Below are positions 8,220 through 15,060 of a DNA stretch of 30,480 nucleotides, piece by piece. Both the position numbers and the translations under genes were made by a program. Location of the stretch: contig CAVJTH010000030.1 in NCBI GenBank assembly GCA_963652365.1, positions 1 to 30,480 of the forward strand, written 5' to 3'. Source of the DNA: Hallerella sp963652365 (GTDB taxonomy: Bacteria; Fibrobacterota; Fibrobacteria; Fibrobacterales; Fibrobacteraceae). The notes under the pieces are model-generated. The model saw only the letters and a program-made list of their open reading frames with translations. It was not told where the DNA came from and made no database searches. Position 1 is the first letter of the stretch. Each line of letters opens with the position of its first letter.

Positions 8220-9002
8220 CTAGCTGTTTTTGAAATCCCACCCGTTCGTCGCGAGGGCCGAATAGCCTTCGTGGATTTCCCGGAGAGGCTTGCCGTCCGC
8301 GTCGAAGAGGCGCGTTTCGCCGTCGAGCGTGGAGAACCTTCCGCCGGCTTCGGCAAAGATCGCGGGAAAGGCGGCGATGTCCCAGAGAGAGACGACCGGG
8401 TCCGCCATCGCTTCGGCGCGACCGGTCGCGACGAGGAAGTAGCCGTAGCAGTCTCCCCAGCCGCGGTAGAGCGCCGCCGACTTGCGGTAGCGATCGAAGA
8501 ATTCCGCGCGGCCTTCGGATTCGAAGGTGTTCACGGTTCCCGAAAGGGCGAGACCATCGGAAATCTTCGTCGCCGATACATGGGCGCGGTTTCCATCGAC
8601 AAAGGCGCCGAGGCCCTTCCCGGCAACGAGCGTGTGGCGGAGCGCGGGCAGATTGATGACGCCGACGAGAGGTTCGTCCTTGCGGTAAAGTCCGACGAGC
8701 GTCCCGAACAGCGGAACCCCGCGGATAAAGGACTTCGTGCCGTCGATCGGGTCGAAAATCCACTTGTATTCCGCATCTGGCCTTTCGATGCCGAATTCCT
8801 CGCCCACGAGCCCGAATTCGGGAGTTTCCGCTAGAAAGACCTTGCGAAGCTCCTCCTCGGCCCCCCGGTCCGCGATGGTCACCGGCGTATTGTCCGACTT
8901 CCACTCCACGGAAAGGTCCGATTCAAAATGCGAAAGGATGACGCGCTCCGCGTTCTTCGCGGCACGCTCCGCGATTTTCAGGAGTTCCGCGACCTCAGAC
9001 AT
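8220..9002 (-). CDS. hisN: inositol monophosphatase-family histidinol-phosphatase (HisN-type)
   Basis: A 260-residue member of the Mg-dependent inositol monophosphatase family. Metal-binding landmarks are GEEFG (67-71, E68), DPIDGTKSF (84-92, D84 and D87) and WDIAAFP (207-213, D208). The block YRGWGDCYGY (179-188) is characteristic of the HisN subgroup, which hydrolyses L-histidinol phosphate to histidinol, the penultimate stage of histidine synthesis. The assignment is reinforced by the gene immediately upstream, hisC, whose product makes histidinol phosphate; the reading frames overlap by 8 bases (8995-9002). No signal peptide, so cytoplasmic. Generic inositol or fructose-1,6-bisphosphate phosphatase activity is the alternative, but the WGDCYGY block and the hisC overlap argue for histidinol phosphate. 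No strong terminator is evident after the stop. Confidence 0.88.
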   Translation of the reverse strand: MSEVAELLKIAERAAKNAERVILSHFESDLSVEWKSDNTPVTIADRGAEEELRKVFLAETPEFGLVGEEFGIERPDAEYKWIFDPIDGTKSFIRGVPLFGTLVGLYRKDEPLVGVINLPALRHTLVAGKGLGAFVDGNRAHVSATKISDGLALSGTVNTFESEGRAEFFDRYRKSAALYRGWGDCYGYFLVATGRAEAMADPVVSLWDIAAFPAIFAEAGGRFSTLDGETRLFDADGKPLREIHEGYSALATNGWDFKNS

Positions 9003-10089
9003 TTTGCGCCTTCCATTTTTGGGCGAGTTCGACGAGCAGCGCGTTTTCCTCGGGTTTTCCGACCGTGACGCGGACCCATTCCGGAAGCCCGAAGCTTTTC
9101 AGGTAGCGGATGATCATGCCGTTCCGTTCGAGGAACTTCACCAGGTCGGCGCATTTTTCGCCGATGCGGACGCAGAGAAAGTTCGCCTGCGTCGGGAGGA
9201 CCTCGAAGCCGAGACTTTTCAAGGATTCCGTGAGTTCCCGGATTCCCCGGGCGTTCATTTCGAGCGTTCGGCGGAGATGCTCGTCGTCGGAAAGCGCGGC
9301 GACCGCGGCGGCCTGGGCGGCAAGGTTCACGTCGAACGGTGGCTTGACCTTCCACATCGCGCGGATGACGTCTTCGCCCGAAAAGGCGTAGCCGATCCGG
9401 AGCCCGGCAAGTCCGTAGATCTTGCTGAACGTGCGGTTGAGCATCAGGTTCGGGAATTTCGAGAGATGCTGCACGAGCTGCGGATAGTCCGCGGCGCTCG
9501 CGAATTCCGAATACGCTTCGTCGATAAAGACGAGCACGTTCGACGGGACCTTTTCGAGAAATTCGAGCACTTCGCGCTCCGCGTAGTAGGCGCCCGTGGG
9601 GTTGTTCGGATTGCAGACAAAGACGGCGCGGGTCTTGGGCGTAATCGCCCGGAGATAGGATTCGAGCGGGACCTTTTCCGCGGATTCCGAGACGGAGACG
9701 AACCTTGCCCCGTAGAGGAGAGCCGTCGCGCGATAGACGGAAAATGTCGCGCGGATGCCGACGACTTCGTCGCCCGGGCGGAAGAACGCCTTGCCGACCA
9801 TGTCGATGATTTCGTCCGAGCCGTTGCCGAGAACTATCTGCGAGCGTTTTACGCCGAAGCGTTTCGCGAGAGCGGCGATCAGGTGCGGAGCGTTTCCGCG
9901 CGGATAGAGGTGGAGCGTCGGAGCGATTTTCCGATACGCTTCGCAGGCCTTTGGCGACGGTCCGAGCGGGTTCTCGTTCGACGCGAGCTTTACCGCGCCC
10001 GAAAGTCCGTATTCTTCACAAATTTCCTCGATCGATTTTCCGGGAACGTAGTCGGAAAGTCCTTCGAGTTCTGGGCGAGTTTCTATCAT
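8995..10089 (-). CDS. hisC: histidinol-phosphate aminotransferase
   Basis: A 364-residue fold-type I PLP enzyme that converts imidazole-acetol phosphate plus glutamate to histidinol phosphate plus 2-oxoglutarate. SNENPLGPSP (37-46), YPRG (62-65), LGNGSDEII (87-95), CNPNNPTGAY (159-168), FIDEAYSEF (188-196, PLP-ring aspartate D190) and TFSKIYGLAGLRIGY (220-234, Schiff-base lysine K223) all occur in canonical order and spacing. Length is normal. AGAGGT lies about 5 bases before the ATG. The gene overlaps hisN, so the two consecutive histidine steps are probably translated in concert. The pectate lyase gene ends 42 bases upstream on the same strand with no clear terminator between, so read-through is possible. 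Other aromatic aminotransferases of the family look similar; hisN is the tie-breaker. Confidence 0.92.
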   Translation of the reverse strand: MIETRPELEGLSDYVPGKSIEEICEEYGLSGAVKLASNENPLGPSPKACEAYRKIAPTLHLYPRGNAPHLIAALAKRFGVKRSQIVLGNGSDEIIDMVGKAFFRPGDEVVGIRATFSVYRATALLYGARFVSVSESAEKVPLESYLRAITPKTRAVFVCNPNNPTGAYYAEREVLEFLEKVPSNVLVFIDEAYSEFASAADYPQLVQHLSKFPNLMLNRTFSKIYGLAGLRIGYAFSGEDVIRAMWKVKPPFDVNLAAQAAAVAALSDDEHLRRTLEMNARGIRELTESLKSLGFEVLPTQANFLCVRIGEKCADLVKFLERNGMIIRYLKSFGLPEWVRVTVGKPEENALLVELAQKWKAQNV

Positions 10090-10131
10090 AAGACCTCTTC
10101 TAGGCTTTGTAGAATTTCGCCCGAAATGTAG

Positions 10132-12618
10132 TTATTTGACGGGCGAGAACCTTGCCGGCAGCGCATATTTCCGCAGCATCTTCCCCGACGCCCCATACTC
10201 GACGACAATCGAGCGGAACGGCGAGACGCTTTTCGGCAGAGAGCTTCCTTCGAAGAAGAGCCTTCCCTGCATGTCGAACAGGCGATACTTCGCGACACTT
10301 TCTGTCAGGGAATTCCTTGCGGCGAAGATCGCGGTCGTCGTATCTTCGCCCGGATTCTTGACGCGGAGCGTGCGAACCACCGTCGCGTTCGAATCCGCCC
10401 CGACAGTCGAGAGCGTGTAGGTGAACGTTCCCGCTTCGAGCGGCGTTCCCGAAATGGAAACCCGCATCTCCGACGGATCGATGCGCACGAGGATTCCTTC
10501 GGGAAATCCCTCCACCGAAACCGTCGTAGCGTTCGCCCAGACATAGCTGAACGGGACAATCGAATCGCCGAGGAGAACTTCCTGGTTCGAAGATCCCGCG
10601 CCGTTCTTCGTGAGCGTTCCGATGGTCTTCAACTTTTCGCCGGAGACAACGAACGTGCTGTGCGCCGAGACTCCCGAGAGCCCGTTCGCGTCGGTCGCGA
10701 CCGCGATGGCGCTGTATGTGCCCGCCGAAAGATCCTCGACGCTTGCCGTGTAGGGTTCCGCGGTCTTCGAAGCGACAAGTTCCGTGCCGATGTAGAAATC
10801 CACGCGGCTGACTTTCGCTCCGCTTGCGCTATTGACCGTCGCCGTCAGCGTGACAGAATTTGTCGCAGGAGAGGAGGCGAGAGCGACCGTGGCCGCCGAC
10901 GGAGACATGCCAAAGGCCTGGTTGTATTCGGGCATCTTTCCCCACTTTCCGCCGACGCCGGCGAGCTTGGGAAGCTCGGTCGGAAGCGTCGCGACATTGC
11001 GCTTTTCATACGAATACGACGGGGTAAAGACGCTTGCCGTGGGCGGCGTCGATTGGCAGCTGCCGTTCACGTAATAGCAGCCCTTGCTGTCTTTCACCGT
11101 GTTTCCGGTAAAGTTCAGGTAGCCGTAATTTCCGACATCGACGATGTGATAGTTCATCTGTTCCAGGTAGCTGTTTTCGTAGAGCATCTGCGTGAAGCTC
11201 GACGAGTTGTCACCGCTCACCGCGGCGCCCGTCCAGTAGTTGTAGGACGTGACGTTGTTGTAAAGGTGCACGCGCGAATTTCCGCCGGCCTTCGGGACTC
11301 GCCCGTAAGTCCCATGCCAATAGACGTTCGCATACGTGAGTTCCGCGTCCTGCACGAGCGCCATGTAAGGGTCGTAGCCCCAGCAGTTGAACTCGCTTGA
11401 ACCGTCGTAGTCCAGGTAGCTGACGGTCGCCCCGGAGACTTCCCCGATGTCGAATCCGTCGCTTATCCACTTGTAGGAAATATGGTCCGCCCAGAAGTTC
11501 TTCACGGGATCTCCCGATGCGCCGTCAACGGCAAGACCGTCGCCGGCCTCGACCAGGTGCGGGTTCACGTCGTAGAAGGCGAGGTTCCGGTAGATGTTGT
11601 TGTGGCCGTTTTCGTAGGAGCGCGCGTTGATGGCCGCTCCGCGGAGGTTCGCGCCGCGACCCATTCCGACAAGGCTCTTGTCCGCGCTGGTCGTTATCCA
11701 GTTGTTCCAGGACTGGAGGTTTTCGGATTCGCTCACCGGCGTCACGTTTTCCGAAAGCCCGCTGCAGGAATTCTGCGTGAACGATATGCGGTAAAAGGTG
11801 TTTCCCGAATTCTTGTCGTTCGCTCCGCAAGAGCCCTTGCACCACGTCCAGCCGCGAGCCTTCGCCTCCGTCACCGCGTTCCTGAAGATGCGGAAGTCGT
11901 AAGTTCCCTCGGGGACAAGGATGGTCTTTGCGCCCGTGGACTGGAGCGCCTTGCGAATGCTCGCGGAATCCGTCGCGACGACGACTTCCCCGTTCGCGCC
12001 GCCCGTCGTGCCACTTCCGAAGCCTTCCGCCCGGACATGGAACGTGTAAAGCAGCACCGCAACCGAATCCGTTTCGCTTCCCGTCCAGATCCATTTCGCT
12101 TCCGTATTTTCCGCAAATCCCTTCAGTTCACCGCCAGAAGGCATTTTCGAACTGGAATAGCCTAGAATCGTCGCGCCGCCCCACGCCGAAAGGTCCCGTC
12201 CCTTGTCTTTCCAGGCGGAATTTCCGACCGCGGGCTTGGAGACCCAGCCGCCGCCCGAATAGTAGGACCTTTCGAGTTCGTCGATTTGCACGAGCACGCC
12301 CGGAGCGCCCGAAGCGTTCACGGCGACGACGCTCACCGCGTTTTCTCCCGGCAAGAACGTATAGGGGACAAATCCCACGCGGCCCGCCTGGTCGTCTTCC
12401 TTGAGCAGTTCCCCGTTGACATAGAGACGGTAGCCGCCGTCCGCGACAATCCAGATGCCCGGGCCTTCTCCCGGGTTGTATGTCGGCGCGATCAGCCTCG
12501 ATCCGACCGCATCGCCACCGCCATAGCTCGCCGCAGCGGGAAGCGTCGCCACTTCCGTCGGGGAAAGCGCAGCCAGGGAAATTCCCACAAGAAAACCGAC
12601 CAAGACGAAAATTCGCAT
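10132..12618 (-). CDS. secreted multidomain pectate lyase (PL1-like)
   Basis: An 828-residue exported enzyme expected to cleave pectate by beta-elimination. ATG at 12618 is chosen because AAAGGAG precedes it by 6 bases and it begins a signal peptide (MRIFVLVGFLVGISLAA). Residues 45-200 form a beta-rich module (PTYNPGEGPGIWIVADGGYR ... LYTFHVRAE) of unassigned carbohydrate-binding type. The catalytic right-handed beta-helix spans about 210-565: TILVPEGTYDFR (232-243), SLVGMGRGANLRG (315-327), FWADHISYKWISDGFDI (375-391) and GRVPKAGGNSRVHLYNN (439-455), where R440 is in the place of the catalytic arginine of PL1 enzymes. A bacterial Ig domain (PF17957-like) covers about 575-660, a second Ig-like segment 663-755, and a C-terminal KYRLFDMQGRLFFEG module 775-828 that resembles type IX secretion sorting domains. 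Pectin backbone as substrate is inferred. Confidence 0.85.
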   Translation of the reverse strand: MRIFVLVGFLVGISLAALSPTEVATLPAAASYGGGDAVGSRLIAPTYNPGEGPGIWIVADGGYRLYVNGELLKEDDQAGRVGFVPYTFLPGENAVSVVAVNASGAPGVLVQIDELERSYYSGGGWVSKPAVGNSAWKDKGRDLSAWGGATILGYSSSKMPSGGELKGFAENTEAKWIWTGSETDSVAVLLYTFHVRAEGFGSGTTGGANGEVVVATDSASIRKALQSTGAKTILVPEGTYDFRIFRNAVTEAKARGWTWCKGSCGANDKNSGNTFYRISFTQNSCSGLSENVTPVSESENLQSWNNWITTSADKSLVGMGRGANLRGAAINARSYENGHNNIYRNLAFYDVNPHLVEAGDGLAVDGASGDPVKNFWADHISYKWISDGFDIGEVSGATVSYLDYDGSSEFNCWGYDPYMALVQDAELTYANVYWHGTYGRVPKAGGNSRVHLYNNVTSYNYWTGAAVSGDNSSSFTQMLYENSYLEQMNYHIVDVGNYGYLNFTGNTVKDSKGCYYVNGSCQSTPPTASVFTPSYSYEKRNVATLPTELPKLAGVGGKWGKMPEYNQAFGMSPSAATVALASSPATNSVTLTATVNSASGAKVSRVDFYIGTELVASKTAEPYTASVEDLSAGTYSAIAVATDANGLSGVSAHSTFVVSGEKLKTIGTLTKNGAGSSNQEVLLGDSIVPFSYVWANATTVSVEGFPEGILVRIDPSEMRVSISGTPLEAGTFTYTLSTVGADSNATVVRTLRVKNPGEDTTTAIFAARNSLTESVAKYRLFDMQGRLFFEGSSLPKSVSPFRSIVVEYGASGKMLRKYALPARFSPVK

Positions 12619-12687
12619 TTTTTCTCCTTTGCTTCGCATAGAAAGTAAACACGAAAGACGCGCACGGCGCATTTTCGCCCAAAAGGC

Positions 12688-12703
12688 GTTGTCCCGGGAC
12701 AAC
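12688..12703. promoter_or_regulatory. perfect 16-bp palindrome upstream of the pectate lyase gene
   Basis: GTTGTCCCGGGACAAC is a perfect inverted repeat with no spacer, 69 bases before the pectate lyase ATG and just past the ilvC terminator. The size and symmetry suit a dimeric repressor or activator site, but there is no T-run, so it is not a terminator. The role is inferred. Confidence 0.4.
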
Positions 12704-12720
12704 CGAAAAAGCGGCAAACG

Positions 12721-12750
12721 AAAAAGCCCCGGCATTCGCCGGAGCCTTTT
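12721..12750 (-). terminator. intrinsic terminator of ilvC
   Basis: On the minus strand, about 19 bases after the ilvC stop, AAAGGCTCCGGC-GAAT-GCCGGGGCTTTT gives a 12-bp stem (two G-T pairs) with a 4-base loop, running into a T-tract. This is a textbook rho-independent terminator. Confidence 0.88.
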
Positions 12751-12768
12751 CAAGAATCTTGTCGCCGA

Positions 12769-14253
12769 TTACTTGGTAGCGACAGCGATTTCGGTCATCC
12801 CCGTCATGCGGGCGCGGAGCCACGCACCGATGATCTCGGTCGGATGCTGGCGGATGGCACGGTTCACTTCGATGAGCTTGACGTTATCGACGCCGTTGCC
12901 CTTGCCTGCGCCATAGACTTCGCCGAGGTCTTCCTTCGTGATCTGCTTCATGAAGTCCTGGAGGAGCGGAACGCAGCGGTTCGCGAAGAGGTAGCAGCCG
13001 TATTCGGCGGTATCGCTGATGACGCGGTTCATTTCGTAGAGCTTCTTGCGGGCGATGAGGTTCGCGATCAGCGGAATCTCGTGCAAGGTCTCGTAGTAGG
13101 CGCTCATCGGCTTCATGCCCGAAGCGGTCATCGTCTCGAACGCGAGTTCGGACCCGGCCTTGAGCATCGCGACCATGAGAACGCCGCGGTCAAAGTATTC
13201 CTGCTCCGTGATCTTGTCTTCGGAAGCGGAAGTCTGCTCGAAGGCGGTCTTGCCGGTTTCCTCGCGCCACGCGAGGAGATCCTTGTCGCCCGCTTCCCAG
13301 TCCTTCATCATCGTCGCGGAGAATTCGCCCGAAACGATGTCGTCCTGGTGCTTGCGGTAAAGGTCCGTCATGATCTTCTTCAGTTCCACGGAAAGTTCGT
13401 AGGCGCGAATCTTCGCCGGGTTCGAAAGACGATCCATCATGTTCGTGATGCCGCCGTGCTTCAGGGCTTCGGAAATCGTTTCCCAGCCATACTGGAGAAG
13501 CTTTGCCGCGTAGTGCGGATCGATGCCTTCCTTGACCATGTGGTCAAAGCCGAGGAGGGTTCCCGTCTGGAGCATGCCGCAGAGAATCGTCTGCTCGCCC
13601 ATCAGGTCGGACTTGACTTCGGCGATGAAGGAGCTTTCGAGAACGCCCGCGCGGTCCGCATGGAGACCCGCCGCATAAGCCTTCGCGTAGTCCCAGCCCT
13701 TTCCTTCCGGGTCGTGATCCGCCTGGACGGCGATGAGGCAGGGCATTCCAAAGCCGCGAACGTATTCGGCGCGGACTTCGGATCCCGGACCCTTCGGAGC
13801 GCACATGATGACCGTGATGTCGTCGCGAATCTGCTGGCCTTCTTCGATGATGTTGAATCCGTGGCTGTAAGAGAGGACGGCGCCCTTCTTCATGAGCGGC
13901 ATGATCTGCGGGATCACGTTGTGATGCTGCTTGTCCGGTGTAAGATTGCATACGAGGTCCGCGGTCGGAATGAGTTCCTGGTAGGTGCCGACCTTGAAGC
14001 CGTTTTCCGTCGCGTTCTTGAAAGAAGCACGCTTTTCCTGGATGGCGGATTCGCGGAGAGCGTAGGAAACGTCCAGTCCGCTGTCGCGCAGGTCAAGTCC
14101 CTGGTGAAGTCCCTGGGCTCCGCAACCGATAATCACGATTTTCTTTCCCTGGAGCGCTTCGGTTCCGCGAGAGAACTCGGAAGCTTCCATGAAACGGCAA
14201 TGACCCAGTTCTTCGATTTTCTTGCGAAGAGGGAGCGTATTGAAGTAGTTCAT
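12769..14253 (-). CDS. ilvC: ketol-acid reductoisomerase, class II (long form)
   Basis: A 494-residue enzyme of valine/isoleucine synthesis that isomerises and reduces acetolactate or acetohydroxybutyrate using NADPH and Mg2+. It is the enterobacterial-like long form with a duplicated C-terminal knotted domain, not the roughly 330-residue class I form. The Rossmann motif GCGAQG is at 43-48. R67, R75 and S77 (ALRESAIQEKRAS) match the residues that bind the NADPH 2'-phosphate in the E. coli enzyme, arguing for NADPH. H131 (SHGFN) and the Mg ligands D216 and E220 (KSDLMGEQTIL) are present. The start follows GAGGTAA by 4-5 bases. It is monocistronic, with a strong terminator after it; no ilvB, ilvN or leader peptide is seen nearby. 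Upstream is the long repeat-filled spacer. Confidence 0.96.
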   Translation of the reverse strand: MNYFNTLPLRKKIEELGHCRFMEASEFSRGTEALQGKKIVIIGCGAQGLHQGLDLRDSGLDVSYALRESAIQEKRASFKNATENGFKVGTYQELIPTADLVCNLTPDKQHHNVIPQIMPLMKKGAVLSYSHGFNIIEEGQQIRDDITVIMCAPKGPGSEVRAEYVRGFGMPCLIAVQADHDPEGKGWDYAKAYAAGLHADRAGVLESSFIAEVKSDLMGEQTILCGMLQTGTLLGFDHMVKEGIDPHYAAKLLQYGWETISEALKHGGITNMMDRLSNPAKIRAYELSVELKKIMTDLYRKHQDDIVSGEFSATMMKDWEAGDKDLLAWREETGKTAFEQTSASEDKITEQEYFDRGVLMVAMLKAGSELAFETMTASGMKPMSAYYETLHEIPLIANLIARKKLYEMNRVISDTAEYGCYLFANRCVPLLQDFMKQITKEDLGEVYGAGKGNGVDNVKLIEVNRAIRQHPTEIIGAWLRARMTGMTEIAVATK

Positions 14254-14288
14254 CTTTTACCTCGAATGTAAAAATTGCTTCGGGCGTT

Positions 14289-14294
14289 AATGTA
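14289..14294 (-). promoter_or_regulatory. candidate -10 element of ilvC
   Basis: TACATT on the minus strand lies 35 bases before the ilvC ATG; a second TACATT (14270-14265) abuts the ribosome-binding site. No convincing -35 hexamer is seen. A low-confidence site, included because the same TAnnTT pattern after a T-rich run precedes rel and the lipoprotein gene. Confidence 0.25.
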
Positions 14295-14624
14295 GAAAAT
14301 TTTTTTGAGCGAAGAGCGCTTTTACGGGAATTAGCGGAGAGACTTGCCGAACGACCCGTTCAGATCCTAGCTGAGAGAGCTTGGAGCTTAGAAATCGCAG
14401 AACGGACTGTTCTGTGCTTAGTGGATAGTGATTAGAGTCGCGGAGCGAGCCGCTACTTTCTGCCGAAAGGCTTTTGGCGTTGCACGTCTTGGCTTTTTCG
14501 CGAAGCGAACTGTTTCCGCCTGGCGGCGGAGGGTGGCGCCTGCCCGGCGTTCAGAGCTTAGTAGAGAGTGCTTAGAACTTAGAAATCCCAGCGAACTTTT
14601 CTCGCTAGAACCTAAACGTTCGCA

Positions 14625-14661
14625 GAACTCCACTCTCCACTCTTCACACTCAACTCTCAAC
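14625..14661 (+). repeat. 37-bp direct repeat, copy 1
   Basis: Begins GAACTCCACTCTCCACTCTT and ends CAACTCTCAAC. It is identical over 37 bases to the copy at 14842-14878 and preceded by a related but diverged 17-base block (TAAACGTTCGCA here, TAGACGTCCGCG there). Confidence 0.9.
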
Positions 14662-14841
14662 AAAGTTCTCAGCTCTAAGTTCTGACTCCCCCTTCCTTGC
14701 ATCCACCCCCTCGGCCACGCTTGTTCAGAGATTAGAGTTTAAGAACTCAAAGCGGTCCGCTTGTGTTAGAACCTAAATGTCTGCGAATCTCAGATCTAAG
14801 TTCTCAGTTCTAAGCTCTGCGTTAAAGCCTAGACGTCCGCG

Positions 14842-14878
14842 GAACTCCACTCTCCACTCTTCACACTCAACTCTCAAC
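14842..14878 (+). repeat. 37-bp direct repeat, copy 2
   Basis: Identical to 14625-14661. The two copies are 217 bases apart start to start and are separated by other repeat modules, not by a unique spacer, so this is not a CRISPR unit. Confidence 0.9.
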
Positions 14879-15060
14879 TGACTCCTGATTCCTCTTTACT
14901 ATCCACTATCGACTAATCTCCAAGATCTAAGCTCCGACCGTCCAAATTCCCGGTTTCAAATTCAACAAAAACGTAACGTTTTATCGGTGACAGCAAACAC
15001 TTTTTCGCGAATTCAGCGAATTTTCAGAACTTTTTTGCCTTTTTTTGGTAAATTTGGAAC

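Larger units (their letters stand above)
14345..14935. repeat. mosaic of short direct and inverted repeats in the ilvC-rel spacer
   Basis: The 807-base gap between divergent ilvC and rel holds no credible gene but is full of related modules. The left part contains GAGCTTAGAAATCGCAG-type units (14386 and, as GAACTTAGAAATCCCAG, 14576) and TTAGTGGATAGTGATTAG (14419). The right part contains the same vocabulary inverted: TTCTCAGCTCTAAGTTCTG (14666), TTCTCAGTTCTAAGCTCTG (14801) and CTATCCACTATCGACTAATC (14900). A third module, GAACCTAAACGTTCGCAGAA and variants, occurs at 14608, 14769 and 14825. The short reading frames here have repeat-driven, unlikely translations. Function unknown; it looks like a recombining, non-coding intergenic repeat family. 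Confidence 0.75.

Noticed and set aside
8198..8220. Hairpin TTGC...GCAA after hisN as a terminator
   Set aside because: The stem is interrupted and no T-run follows. Part of it coincides with the promoter candidate instead.
12619..12753. Longer N-terminus for the pectate lyase (start near 12753)
   Set aside because: It would precede the signal peptide with an Arg-rich leader and cross the ilvC terminator. The ATG at 12618 has a good ribosome-binding site.
14418..14702. Short reading frames of 85-94 codons in the ilvC-rel spacer
   Set aside because: They lie on both strands over repeat modules, lack ribosome-binding sites and give Ser/Arg-rich, family-less products.
14625..14878. Possible CRISPR array from the 37-bp repeats
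   Set aside because: There are only two identical copies, no regular unique spacers and no cas genes. The intervening sequence is itself repeat modules.
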